A DNA stretch of 9,472 nucleotides from a bacterium (GCA_017444165.1 JAFSXH010000179.1:1-9472); one strand, 5' to 3'. Counted from the stretch's first letter, positions 1-7,335 are shown. The notes: generated by a model not told the origin, from the sequence alone. Translations and numbers: made by a program.

Positions 1-41
1 GTAGTATGTTTTAAAAGTGGTTCATGTAAATTTTTTTATAC

Positions 42-70
42 TATTCGACTTGTCTTTGTAAGGATATAAT
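42..70 (+). promoter_or_regulatory. Possible promoter of the two-gene unit
   Basis: A perfect TATAAT -10 hexamer lies at 65-70, about 70 bases before the preferred start codon at 139. No good -35 box sits at the usual distance: the best TTG-like match (TTGTCT, 50-55) is only 9 bases upstream, and the correctly spaced bases around 42-49 match poorly. The stretch 1-64 is AT-rich with no gene visible. The transcript would start near 77 and carry a leader of about 60 bases. Confidence 0.35.
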
Positions 71-138
71 AACAAAAGGAATAGACAAGAAATTTTAGAA
101 AGGTGGGACGCTATTTTGTAAGGCCTTGGGAGGTTTTT

Positions 139-2112
139 ATGAGCGATAGTCTGAGGACTTCTGGCAATTTTAGTCGTTCTAATTTTAACCAAGATGTAGC
201 GCGGATAGTTGCAGAACAGGGAAAGCTCAATTATGTTAGAGTTTTGAACACCTGCTTCCCTGCGCGCAATATTACTCCCCTCAGTTATCGAAAAGAGCAC
301 TTCGTATCCCGCAAAGTTAAATGTATTTTTGTGGGACCTGCCGATGAAATACCTACCCAATGTCCTTCTAAATACGATCTCTTAGCTGTTATCGGTTTAG
401 GATTTACGCGTCGCGATACTGAGGATGTGGCGGAGCTGTTAGAAAATGCTCAAGTTGGCCCTAAAGTTATTTTAGGTGTCCCTCAACGGCCTTGTCAGGG
501 AACAGCCCAGTTAAAAGAGATCTCGGCTATGAATTATCTAGCTTCGAAAAAGCCTTACGCAGGTGATGAAATTGCTCAAGATTTCATAAAAAAACGTATT
601 AGTGCGGTGCGCGTTACTCTTTTAGACAAATTGAAAGAGCAATTAGCTCCTAAAAACTTCAAATGGATACATCAAGGTAAGGTATTTGACGAGATCGTTT
701 CTGGCAGTCGCGATGTGTTCTTTACGGCTGTTTTAGAGAGTCTTTACTATAAAGCTCCTCTGGTTGGGAGCTGTGGCAATGCATCTGAGCGAAATGAGGC
801 CGTAGATATTCTTTTAGATGTGCGCAGTCCTTTGCAATTTGTCACTTTTGACGATAAGGGTGGAATTAGAGTATGTCGCGATCTTCTCCTTAAGAATGAT
901 ATATTGAAGGTTACTCAAGATCACGGCAGTTATTTGCGCTGTGAGGTAAATAATGCTCTGCCCGCGCAACACAGTTTCGCTTATATTTGGAACGGTCTTC
1001 TAAAGAATTTACTTGGATCTGGTTTAGAAGAACGTAAGGTGAGTTTAGCTAAATTGGTGCGCAAGTTTATCTCTGTGCCTTACGGTTTAGATGTGTCTCA
1101 TCTCTCCTTGTTTTTGGCGGCAGCTTTGCGACTTTTTTACAGAGATTTTTATTTGCAGTTGGGTGAAGATCGTTTAGAACTCAGCGGTGAAAATTTGCGC
1201 AAGGCTTTCAAAGATTGTCACAGATGTGAGATATGTTACGCGCCTCAAACTCCGTACGCTAATGTAGATTATTTACAATCGATCATTAAACTATTTGGAC
1301 AGCCTAAAGATAATGGTCGGGCTCGCGATCTCTGGGATCTAGCTAAGGATTCTCTCCTGGATTGGTATGATGCTTTGAGTCCTTTGACCAAGACTTTTAA
1401 ACCTGATGATGGCAGTGCAGCGGCGGCATTAAAGTTGCTTTTAGCCGATAATAAAGAGAGTGATTCTCGTCAGTTTATAGAGAAAAATTTGTTAGCCAAT
1501 AATGGTTTTGCAGAATATCCAGATGGTGAAGAGTCGGAAGGATTGTTGAATTGGCTGAATATAGGTAAAGATTCTTTCCGCGATTATGAAGAGGCTTGTC
1601 GTTTTAGTGTAGCTTGTCGAATAGCTTTGCAATTCGGCGGAGATCCTCGGGAATTGCCGCGAGATGGTTATGTGGAAAGATTAAACGAACTCTTCCGTCA
1701 CTGGTTCAGTTGTCTCCATCCGCAAACTGGCAAACAAAAGGTCAGTGAGGAAGCTCATGCTCTCATTGAGATGTACGCTCAGCATCCTGAAGCAGACAGT
1801 GATTATTGGTTTGGAGTTTTGCCTCAACAGTTAGGTTTAGCTCCATTGCTCAACTGGGAGGGGGATTACAGTGTAACTTTCGCTTCTCGTTTGGCACGGG
1901 CACGTTTGGAGTTAGAGTTGTGGCATATTGAGAGACTCTTCCCTCAGTTGCGTGAGGCCAAGACGGCTGAGGAGATAGAGAAACTTTTGAGCCATTGGAT
2001 GAGATCAGTCATGAACGGAGCTAATCTAAACAGTGAAGAGCGATCTTCTATACTTCTCGATCTCTTAGAACAGTTCAGTTGGAGCGTTGATTTGGAAGAG
2101 AGCAACGCGTAG
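139..2112 (+). CDS. Large soluble protein of unknown function, resembling the C-terminal half of giant P-loop ATPases
   Basis: A 657-residue protein with no signal peptide, membrane segment or Walker A motif. I prefer the ATG at 139 because GGGAGG (128-133) sits 5 bases before it; the in-frame GTG at 103 has no spaced ribosome binding site. From memory, the order of blocks recalls the C-terminal half of BrxC/PglY/DUF6079-type ATPases. These are a hydrophobic strand ending in a VGP turn (about residues 60-75), a second ending in LGVPQ (about 115), the KWIHQGK block (from residue 175), YYKAP (about 205), the PYGLDVSHLSLFLAAALR helix (from 314) and the WYDALSPLTKTF block (from 409). The NE(L)INR signature of such proteins is not kept. 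Three cysteines form CxxCxxC (C360, C363, C366). The next gene follows after seven bases, so the two are probably co-transcribed. Function is unknown; the family resemblance is an inference and could be wrong. Confidence 0.8.
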   Translation: MSDSLRTSGNFSRSNFNQDVARIVAEQGKLNYVRVLNTCFPARNITPLSYRKEHFVSRKVKCIFVGPADEIPTQCPSKYDLLAVIGLGFTRRDTEDVAELLENAQVGPKVILGVPQRPCQGTAQLKEISAMNYLASKKPYAGDEIAQDFIKKRISAVRVTLLDKLKEQLAPKNFKWIHQGKVFDEIVSGSRDVFFTAVLESLYYKAPLVGSCGNASERNEAVDILLDVRSPLQFVTFDDKGGIRVCRDLLLKNDILKVTQDHGSYLRCEVNNALPAQHSFAYIWNGLLKNLLGSGLEERKVSLAKLVRKFISVPYGLDVSHLSLFLAAALRLFYRDFYLQLGEDRLELSGENLRKAFKDCHRCEICYAPQTPYANVDYLQSIIKLFGQPKDNGRARDLWDLAKDSLLDWYDALSPLTKTFKPDDGSAAAALKLLLADNKESDSRQFIEKNLLANNGFAEYPDGEESEGLLNWLNIGKDSFRDYEEACRFSVACRIALQFGGDPRELPRDGYVERLNELFRHWFSCLHPQTGKQKVSEEAHALIEMYAQHPEADSDYWFGVLPQQLGLAPLLNWEGDYSVTFASRLARARLELELWHIERLFPQLREAKTAEEIEKLLSHWMRSVMNGANLNSEERSSILLDLLEQFSWSVDLEESNA

Positions 2113-2119
2113 TTGATAA

Positions 2120-3184
2120 TTGAGTAAAAAGAACCGGAAAATATTTAACATAAATAAGCATCAAATTCCCTATCAAGTTATAGCCGATGTTTTAAATCGT
2201 GGTGGAATCGTTGCCTGTGCCAGTGATTTAGGATGTGTTATTTTGGGACGTTTCGATTTAGTGCAGATTAGAGAGCGTCTCAAGCTGTGGCCAGGTAGGG
2301 GCAGAAACTGTCGTCTCTTTCTCTGTGTGGGTAATTATAACGAGTTTACTTCTATATGTGAGGGGCGTGTTTCTGCTGAGTTATCGGTCTTTTTGAGGAC
2401 ACTTTGTCTCAATTGGAGTATAATCTTTGGGGTCTTTCGTGACGATTATGCTAAAAAATTTGCTTGGTCAGAACGTAAAATGGGCTTTCTTTGCACTCAA
2501 GAGGCGACTATTAAGACGGTACTCGATGCTGTTTCTTTTCCGTTGCTGGGGACCATTATTGAAGGAAAAGGAAATGAATTTGTAGCTGGAGGCAGCAACG
2601 AAGAGATTTTGTGTTCTTTAGCTAATGGAGCCGATTTGTTTCTCGTCAGTGAAAATAATTGGAAGAGTATTAAGCCACTAATTATAGATTTTAGTTCTAA
2701 TGATTGGCGAATATTGCAATTAGGCCCTTACACCTACGAAGAACTCACTTCTTTAAGTCCTAAAAGGTTGATCTTGTCTGCAGATCGTTTACAAAATGTC
2801 AGTTATCGACATGTTTTAGTTGCTTCCATCTGGGTGTATCGAGGGAATAAAAATAAGATAACTTCCAGATTTATTTATATGTTTGATAATGATCCCAACT
2901 TTGCAAAAAAATGTGTGTTTTTTTTGCAATCTGAGGAGATTTACCAATGTGTTAAAAATTATGTCCAGGACGAAGAGACAATATTTAAACTGTTCCCAGC
3001 GAAAGATTTACAGAGTGAAAAACTTATAGAAAAATTTAGTGAAGTTCGTTTACGTGAAGACATAAGGACAATCATAGTGGAGTTATCGTCTGAAGAGGTC
3101 GATGGATTGGAAAAATTTATAGCTTACGTTGATTATTTGGCAGATCAACAGGTGAATCTCAGTTCTCGTTACTTTGGTGAGTAA
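2120..3184 (+). CDS. Degenerate Sua5/YrdC-family protein, probably without TC-AMP synthase activity
   Basis: 354 residues, close to the length of bacterial Sua5 (about 345). The only workable start is TTG at 2120, directly after an in-frame TAA; it lacks a clear ribosome binding site, so translation may be coupled to the gene upstream. Aligned by eye with Sua5/YwlC, the YrdC domain covers about residues 12-215 and the Sua5 C-terminal domain about 216-345. Recognisable parts are the helix-GGIVA strand (28-32), the ILQLGPYTYEEL counterpart of LLRPGGITKEQ, SYRHV (228-232) for the KY-HYAP linker, and TIIVE near 316-320. The catalytic signatures are gone: PTETVYGL reads ASDLGCVI, KGRP reads KLWP (K55-P58), PSAN reads TIIE (145-148), and the ST-V motif reads PLIIDF. 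Sua5 normally makes threonylcarbamoyl-AMP for the tRNA t6A modification. This copy keeps the fold but probably binds something else or is structural. An A7 and a T8 tract lie in a hairpin at 2901-2929. Confidence 0.75.
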   Translation: MSKKNRKIFNINKHQIPYQVIADVLNRGGIVACASDLGCVILGRFDLVQIRERLKLWPGRGRNCRLFLCVGNYNEFTSICEGRVSAELSVFLRTLCLNWSIIFGVFRDDYAKKFAWSERKMGFLCTQEATIKTVLDAVSFPLLGTIIEGKGNEFVAGGSNEEILCSLANGADLFLVSENNWKSIKPLIIDFSSNDWRILQLGPYTYEELTSLSPKRLILSADRLQNVSYRHVLVASIWVYRGNKNKITSRFIYMFDNDPNFAKKCVFFLQSEEIYQCVKNYVQDEETIFKLFPAKDLQSEKLIEKFSEVRLREDIRTIIVELSSEEVDGLEKFIAYVDYLADQQVNLSSRYFGE

Positions 3185-3193
3185 GGATATTTT

Positions 3194-3215
3194 AGAAGAG
3201 CAGATAGCTCTTTTT
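3194..3215 (+). terminator. Weak intrinsic terminator after the Sua5-like gene
   Basis: The arms AGAAGAGC (3194-3201) and GCTCTTTT (3207-3214) pair around the 5-base loop AGATA with one G-T wobble, and the 3' arm runs into five T. It begins ten bases after the stop codon at 3182-3184. The stem is AT-rich and the T tract short, so termination may be partial. Confidence 0.45.
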
Positions 3216-3279
3216 CAGGGGAAGAAAATGCCTAAGAAATAGCTCTTGTTCTGCAGGAAGAAGCTCTTTGAGGAAGGAA
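3206..3279 (+). repeat. Three degenerate direct repeats starting AGCTCTT
   Basis: Copies begin at 3206, 3241 and 3262. Each starts with AGCTCTT and continues into a purine stretch of the form AGG..AAG.AA; the copies are about 21, 22 and 18 bases long. Copies one and two share nearly all positions apart from a two-base insertion. The first copy forms the 3' arm of the hairpin at 3194-3214. They may record a small duplication within a decayed coding sequence. Confidence 0.4.
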
Positions 3280-3349
3280 CCAGGGAGACACTCCAGCGCG
3301 TGGGTTGTAAACATGTGTTGGGGTGACTGTATTTCATGGAGCAGTTATA

Positions 3350-4555
3350 ATGAGCAAACCTGAAAATTATGTAGCGGCTATCCAGGCTGAGGTCGCTAAG
3401 TCTCGCGAGGACATTATTAAATTTATGAGGGAGATCTGCGCAATTCCCTCTGTAGAGTCACAGATAGGCCCCGTTGGCGAACGCATTAAAGCTGAGATGG
3501 ATAAATTAGGCTTTGATAAGACTTGGTTCGACAGTATGGGCAATATCGTCGGTGAAATTGGCAACGGTCCTCGTACCATAGTTTTTGACAGCCACATTGA
3601 TACAGTGGGTGTCGGTGATCCAGCAGAGTGGCAGTGGGATCCTTTCGAAGGCAAAGTGGAGGATGGTATCCTTTACGCCCGCGGTGCTTGTGATGAGAAG
3701 GGAAGTACTCCTGGTATGGTCTACGGTTTGGCTATCGCCAAGCGTTTAGGCTTATTGGATGGCTGGAAGGCTTATTATTTCGGAAATATGGAAGAGTGGT
3801 GTGATGGTATCGCTCCCAATGCTTTCGTTGAGCATGAGGGCATTAAGCCTGATTTCGTCGTTATCGGCGAACCCACTAAGATGCAAGTTTATCGCGGCCA
3901 CAAAGGTCGTGTTGAGATCGAGATTATCTCTAAGGGTCGCAGTGCTCACGCGGCTTCTAATCACTTAGGCGATAATGCTGTCTACAAAGTTTTGCCCGTC
4001 ATTGAAGGTATATCTAAGCTCGAGCCCGAGTTAGGTGATCACGAATTCTTAGGCCACGGCAAAATTACCGTCTCTGACGTTAAGGTACAGACCCCTTCTA
4101 TAAACGCTGTTCCCGATGAGTGCCGCGTCTACGTAGATCGCCGCATGACCTTCGGAGAGACTGCTGAGGGTGCTTTGGAGCAGGTTCGCAAGTTGGTCCC
4201 TGAACAGTACAAGAACGATATTAGTGTAGAGATGATGAAGTACGCTGAACCGTCCTACACTGGTTTTGTCTTCCCCGTAGACAAGTACTTCCCCGCTTGG
4301 GCTTTGGATGAGGATCATCCTCTCGTCAAGGCTGGTTTAGAGGCTCGTCGCGAGATCGGTTTAGAGGATCTGCCTGCTAGCAAGTGGGCTTTCTCTACCA
4401 ACGGTATCTACTGGATGGGTAAGGCTAACATTCCCGCCATAGGCTTTGGCCCTGGCGATGAGGTTACTGCTCATACCGTACGTGACAGTGTACCTTTAGA
4501 TGATATGGTTAAGGCAACCGAGTTCTACGCTGTGTTGCCCAGTTTGATCCCTTAA
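3350..4555 (+). CDS. ygeY: YgeY-family M20 metallohydrolase (selenium-metabolism-linked peptidase/deacylase type)
   Basis: 401 residues, the usual length for YgeY. The ATG at 3350 is chosen because GGAG (3338-3341) lies 8 bases upstream; the GTG at 3323 has no such site. The M20 zinc ligands can be seen in order: H82 and D84 in SHIDT, bridging D115 in ACDEKG, catalytic E148 and ligand E149 in NMEEW, E174 in GEPT and H375 in TAHT. The central part (about 180-290) fits the lid/dimerisation domain, with GHKGRVEIEI at its start. The family cleaves amide bonds of small peptides or acylated amino acids in the cytoplasm. In other bacteria ygeY sits with dihydropyrimidinase-like and carbamoyltransferase genes of purine or amino-acid breakdown; here the neighbour is glutamate dehydrogenase, so a role in supplying amino acids for fermentation is likely but inferred. 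The true substrate cannot be read from sequence. GC-richer third positions than in the upstream pair suggest high expression. Confidence 0.9.
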   Translation: MSKPENYVAAIQAEVAKSREDIIKFMREICAIPSVESQIGPVGERIKAEMDKLGFDKTWFDSMGNIVGEIGNGPRTIVFDSHIDTVGVGDPAEWQWDPFEGKVEDGILYARGACDEKGSTPGMVYGLAIAKRLGLLDGWKAYYFGNMEEWCDGIAPNAFVEHEGIKPDFVVIGEPTKMQVYRGHKGRVEIEIISKGRSAHAASNHLGDNAVYKVLPVIEGISKLEPELGDHEFLGHGKITVSDVKVQTPSINAVPDECRVYVDRRMTFGETAEGALEQVRKLVPEQYKNDISVEMMKYAEPSYTGFVFPVDKYFPAWALDEDHPLVKAGLEARREIGLEDLPASKWAFSTNGIYWMGKANIPAIGFGPGDEVTAHTVRDSVPLDDMVKATEFYAVLPSLIP

Positions 4556-4569
4556 CGTAATTTTCGATT

Positions 4570-4615
4570 GGAGCTGGTTCGTCTCAAAGCCAGCTCCTAA
4601 TTAGTAAGGTGAGAC
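4570..4615 (+). promoter_or_regulatory. Hairpin and possible H-type pseudoknot in the gdhA leader
   Basis: GGAGCTGG (4570-4577) pairs perfectly with CCAGCTCC (4590-4597). Within its 12-base loop, GTCTCA (4581-4586) is complementary to TGAGAC (4610-4615), which ends three bases before the AAAGGA ribosome binding site at 4619-4624. The loop lengths (3, 3 and 12 bases) allow a classic H-type pseudoknot. No T tract follows, so this is not a standard terminator. A role in gdhA translation or in RNA processing is inferred. I do not recognise a known riboswitch class. Confidence 0.4.
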
Positions 4616-4636
4616 TAGAAAGGATACAAGTAATCA

Positions 4637-5917
4637 ATGTCCCAAACTCCGTTCCAAATGGCTCAAGCTCAATTTGATCGTGTAGCTGATCTGCTCGATC
4701 TCCCCCAGGATGCGCGTGATCTTTTGCGCAACCCTATGCGTGAGTACCATTTCTCTATCCCCGTGCGTATGGATGACGGTTCTATGCGTATCTTCCGCGG
4801 TTTCCGTGTTTTACACAACGACGGACGCGGTCCAGGTAAGGGTGGCATTCGCTTCCATCCCGAAGAGACCATCGACACCGTACGTGCTTTGGCTACCTGG
4901 ATGACTTGGAAGTGCGCTGTGGCCAATCTTCCTCTCGGCGGTGCTAAAGGTGGAGTCATTTGTGATCCTCGTAAGCTCAGTGAGCGCGAGCAAGAGGGGA
5001 TCTGCCGCGGTTGGGTGCGTCAGGTTGCCCGCAGTGTAGGTAACGTTCAGGATATTCCCGCTCCCGACGTTATGACCAATGGCCAGCACATGGTTTGGAT
5101 TATGGATGAATTCGAGGCTATACATGGTCGTCATGAGCCTGGATTTATTACTGGTAAGCCAGTTGGAATGGGCGGTTCTAAAGGTAGGACCGAGGCCACT
5201 GGTTACGGTGTAGTCTATACCTTGCGCGAGGCTCTCAAGACCCAAGGCAAAAAGTTAGAGGACGCTACTGTAGCGGTTCAGGGCTTTGGAAACGTAGCTC
5301 AGTATACCGTTGAACTCCTCAACAAATTGGGTGCTAAAGTTTTGGCCGTCTCTTGTTACGATGTCAAAGATGGTTGTGCTTACACTTACGCTCGCAAGTC
5401 TGGCGTGTTGTTCACTGAACTCAAGTCTATTACCGATAAGTTCGGTACTGTTGACAAAGTTAAAGCGGCTGAGCTCGGTTACGAGTGTCTCCCTGGCGAT
5501 GCCTGGATGGAACAGCCCGTAGAGGTTTTGATCCCTGCCGCTTTGGACAGAGCTATAACTGAAGACAACTGCGACAAGATCTCTGCTACTGTCAAGATGA
5601 TCGTTGAAGGTGCTAACGGCCCCACGACTCCTGGCGCAGAGGCTAAACTCATTGAGCGCGGCTTAGTTATCGTTCCCGACTTCTTAGCTAACTCTGGTGG
5701 TGTGACTTGCTCTTACTTCGAGCAGGTTCAGTGCAATATGAACTACTATTGGGAGCGCGAAGAGGTTCTCGAGAAGTTAGAGAAGAGTATGGTCAGTGCG
5801 GCTGTAGCCGTGTTTGAAATGGCTAGGGAGCGCAATGTTACTTTGCGTGATGCCGCTTATATGATCGCTATTGATCGTGTGGTTAAGGCTTGTCGTATGC
5901 GCGGTTGGATCCGTTAA
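4637..5917 (+). CDS. gdhA: Glutamate dehydrogenase, hexameric Glu/Leu/Phe/Val dehydrogenase superfamily
   Basis: 426 residues, standard for the hexameric enzyme. It catalyses reversible oxidative deamination of glutamate to 2-oxoglutarate and ammonia in the cytoplasm. Measured against the Clostridium symbiosum enzyme, the key residues fall at a constant offset of 21: K68 (K89, side-chain carboxylate), K92 (K113), catalytic K104 (K125) in PLGGAKGG, D144 (D165) in PAPDVMTN and S359 (S380) in TCSYFE. K68 with S359 argues for glutamate and against leucine or phenylalanine as substrate. The nucleotide-binding loop is GFGNVA (216-221). I cannot decide between NAD and NADP from the sequence. The start ATG follows AAAGGA by 12 bases. 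It lies 81 bases after ygeY with no terminator between, so co-transcription is likely. In an amino-acid fermenter the enzyme would feed 2-oxoglutarate and reduced nucleotide into catabolism. Confidence 0.95.
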   Translation: MSQTPFQMAQAQFDRVADLLDLPQDARDLLRNPMREYHFSIPVRMDDGSMRIFRGFRVLHNDGRGPGKGGIRFHPEETIDTVRALATWMTWKCAVANLPLGGAKGGVICDPRKLSEREQEGICRGWVRQVARSVGNVQDIPAPDVMTNGQHMVWIMDEFEAIHGRHEPGFITGKPVGMGGSKGRTEATGYGVVYTLREALKTQGKKLEDATVAVQGFGNVAQYTVELLNKLGAKVLAVSCYDVKDGCAYTYARKSGVLFTELKSITDKFGTVDKVKAAELGYECLPGDAWMEQPVEVLIPAALDRAITEDNCDKISATVKMIVEGANGPTTPGAEAKLIERGLVIVPDFLANSGGVTCSYFEQVQCNMNYYWEREEVLEKLEKSMVSAAVAVFEMARERNVTLRDAAYMIAIDRVVKACRMRGWIR

Positions 5918-5936
5918 GGATTAGAGCCTTTTAGAT

Positions 5937-5969
5937 GAAGGAACGGTTCTTTATGGCCGTTCCTTTTTT
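5937..5969 (+). terminator. Intrinsic terminator of the ygeY-gdhA unit
   Basis: GGAACGG (5940-5946) and CCGTTCC (5957-5963) form a perfect 7-bp stem, extended by A-T pairs at 5938-5939, with a 10-base loop and a run of six T (5964-5969). It lies 20 bases after the gdhA stop. Confidence 0.9.
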
Positions 5970-5988
5970 GTTCTCAATCTGATTTTGC

Positions 5989-6030
5989 AAAAAAAGAGAG
6001 AGTGCTATTCACCGCACTCTCTCTTTTTTT
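5989..6030. terminator. Bidirectional intrinsic terminator between convergent gdhA and nupC
   Basis: A perfect 17-bp inverted repeat: seven A plus GAGAGAGTGC (5989-6005) against GCACTCTCTC plus seven T (6014-6030), with an 8-base loop. The flanking A7 and T7 give a U tract in both directions. It ends 12 bases from the nupC stop on the minus strand and backs up the first gdhA terminator on the plus strand. Confidence 0.92.
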
Positions 6031-6042
6031 AGCCCGATTAAA

Positions 6043-7335
6043 CTACATTAAAATACCAGCTAAACAGGCAGTCATCAAAGAGGCCATAGTTCCACCTAAC
6101 ATGGCTCTGAAGCCTAAAGTGGCTAACTCGGATTTGCGGCTGGGAGCTAATCCGCCGATACAACCTACGTTGATACCGATGGAAGAGAAGTTAGCGAAAC
6201 CGCAGACAGCAAAAGTAGCGATCAACTTACCCTTCTGAGAAAGTTCAACCAACTCAGCGGGTTTGTCACCAATAGTCATGTGTTTAATGAGGTCTGAATA
6301 AGCTACGAACTCGTTAAGAACGATCTTTTCACCGATCAAGGAACCGACGATCTGAGTATCAGCCCAAGGCACACCCATACACCAGGTCAAGGGACAAAGG
6401 ATCCAACCTAAGATGGTCTGGATGGAGAGGCTCTTGCCAGGTACAAAAGTCATATTGAACCAACCAGCGATAGTATCGAACATACCACCGCACCAACCTA
6501 AGAGGCCGTTAATCATGGCAATAATAGCAATGAAGGTGATGAGCATCGTACCAACAATGAGGGCTAAGTGCATACCATCGATAGCACCAGCAGAAGCGGC
6601 TTCAATAATTGAGTTTTCTTTGCGCTCTGTCTCAAGCTCGACTACACCGCTAGTGACAGGTTGCCCCTCTTCAGGGCAGAGCAACTTCGATAAAACTAAA
6701 CCAGCGGGAGCACCCATTACTGAAGCGGTGATAATGTGTGGAGCCCACTCGGGACCTAGCATGCCTACGTAAGCGAAGAGGACTGAACCAGCAATTGTAG
6801 CCATACCACCAGTCATAATGGCGTTTAGCTCAGATCTTGTCATCTTTTCTAAATAGGGGCGTACGAGGAGGGGGGCTTCACTTTGACCGATAAAGACGGT
6901 TCCCACGGCGTAAAGGCTCTCTGCACCAGAGGTTCCCATAGTTTTGACCATCAACTTAGCCACTAATTTGACTACAAATTGCATTATGCCTAAATAGTAG
7001 GCTATAGAGGTCAAGGAACCGACAAAGATAATAGCCGGCAAAACTTGGAAAGCGAAGATAAATCCGATAGAATTTTCGACTTCACCTTTAGGAACTAAGT
7101 TGCCGAAGACAAAATTAGAACCTTCTTTGGTGAACTCCAAAAGTTGATTGACTAATTGGCCTAAGAACGCGAAAATTTCGTGTCCCCAGGTAGTCCTTAA
7201 AACGAAGAAAGCTAAAACTATCTGCAAGCCCAACCCCCAGGCTATAGTTTTGTAGTTTATAGCTTTGCGGTTTGTCGATAAACCATAGGCAACACCCAAA
7301 ATAATGGCTATGCCTAGTAAGCCAGTGAACCTCAT
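6043..7335 (-). CDS. nupC: Concentrative nucleoside transporter, NupC/CNT family
   Basis: 430 residues from the ATG at 7335, which has AGGAG (minus strand, 7347-7343) 7 bases before it; the longer frame from 7371 lacks this. The protein is an integral membrane cation/nucleoside symporter that imports nucleosides in trimeric form. Many hydrophobic segments start with GLLGIAIILGVAYG at the N-terminus. Family signatures are present: GQSEAP (150-155), which carries nucleoside-base contacts and corresponds to GQTEAP in the Vibrio cholerae protein, and GEKIVLNEFVAY with N341-E342, the CNT consensus G-x-K-x3-N-E-F-V-A-[YM]. The later ANFSSIG block also fits. Ser in place of Thr in GQSEAP may tune base preference, which I cannot resolve. 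Its start codon overlaps the stop of a small leader ORF, so translation may be coupled. The gene converges on gdhA. Confidence 0.93.
   Translation of the reverse strand: MRFTGLLGIAIILGVAYGLSTNRKAINYKTIAWGLGLQIVLAFFVLRTTWGHEIFAFLGQLVNQLLEFTKEGSNFVFGNLVPKGEVENSIGFIFAFQVLPAIIFVGSLTSIAYYLGIMQFVVKLVAKLMVKTMGTSGAESLYAVGTVFIGQSEAPLLVRPYLEKMTRSELNAIMTGGMATIAGSVLFAYVGMLGPEWAPHIITASVMGAPAGLVLSKLLCPEEGQPVTSGVVELETERKENSIIEAASAGAIDGMHLALIVGTMLITFIAIIAMINGLLGWCGGMFDTIAGWFNMTFVPGKSLSIQTILGWILCPLTWCMGVPWADTQIVGSLIGEKIVLNEFVAYSDLIKHMTIGDKPAELVELSQKGKLIATFAVCGFANFSSIGINVGCIGGLAPSRKSELATLGFRAMLGGTMASLMTACLAGILM

Larger units (their letters stand above)
3177..3326 (+). pseudogene. Possible remnant of a small gene, interrupted by TAG
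   Basis: A GTG overlapping the stop of the Sua5-like gene opens a 50-codon frame broken only by a TAG at 3240-3242 and ended by TGA at 3324-3326. The first 21 residues (starting SKDILEEQIALFQG) and the last part (EEGTRETLQRVGCKHVLG) both look like real protein. The middle looks more protein-like in another frame (EIALVLQEEAL), which suggests frameshift decay of a small gene and not a functional read-through product. No ribosome binding site is clear. The region may equally be non-coding leader DNA of ygeY. Confidence 0.25.

Noticed and set aside
103..138. GTG at 103 as the start of the first gene
   Set aside because: Its only AAAGG sequence touches the GTG directly, while the ATG at 139 has GGGAGG at a proper distance.
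22..360. 112-residue minus-strand frame over the start of the first gene
   Set aside because: It overlaps the well-supported plus-strand gene with its ribosome binding site, has low-complexity hydrophobic content and resembles nothing known.
3305..3351. Promoter for ygeY: TTGTAA/TGTATT at 3305-3333, or TATAAT at 3346-3351
   Set aside because: The first would start transcription inside the ribosome binding site and the second inside the start codon. Neither gives a usable message.
4811..5245. 144-residue antisense frame within gdhA
   Set aside because: gdhA is certain on the plus strand; a long antisense frame is expected from its strong codon bias, and the translation matches no family.
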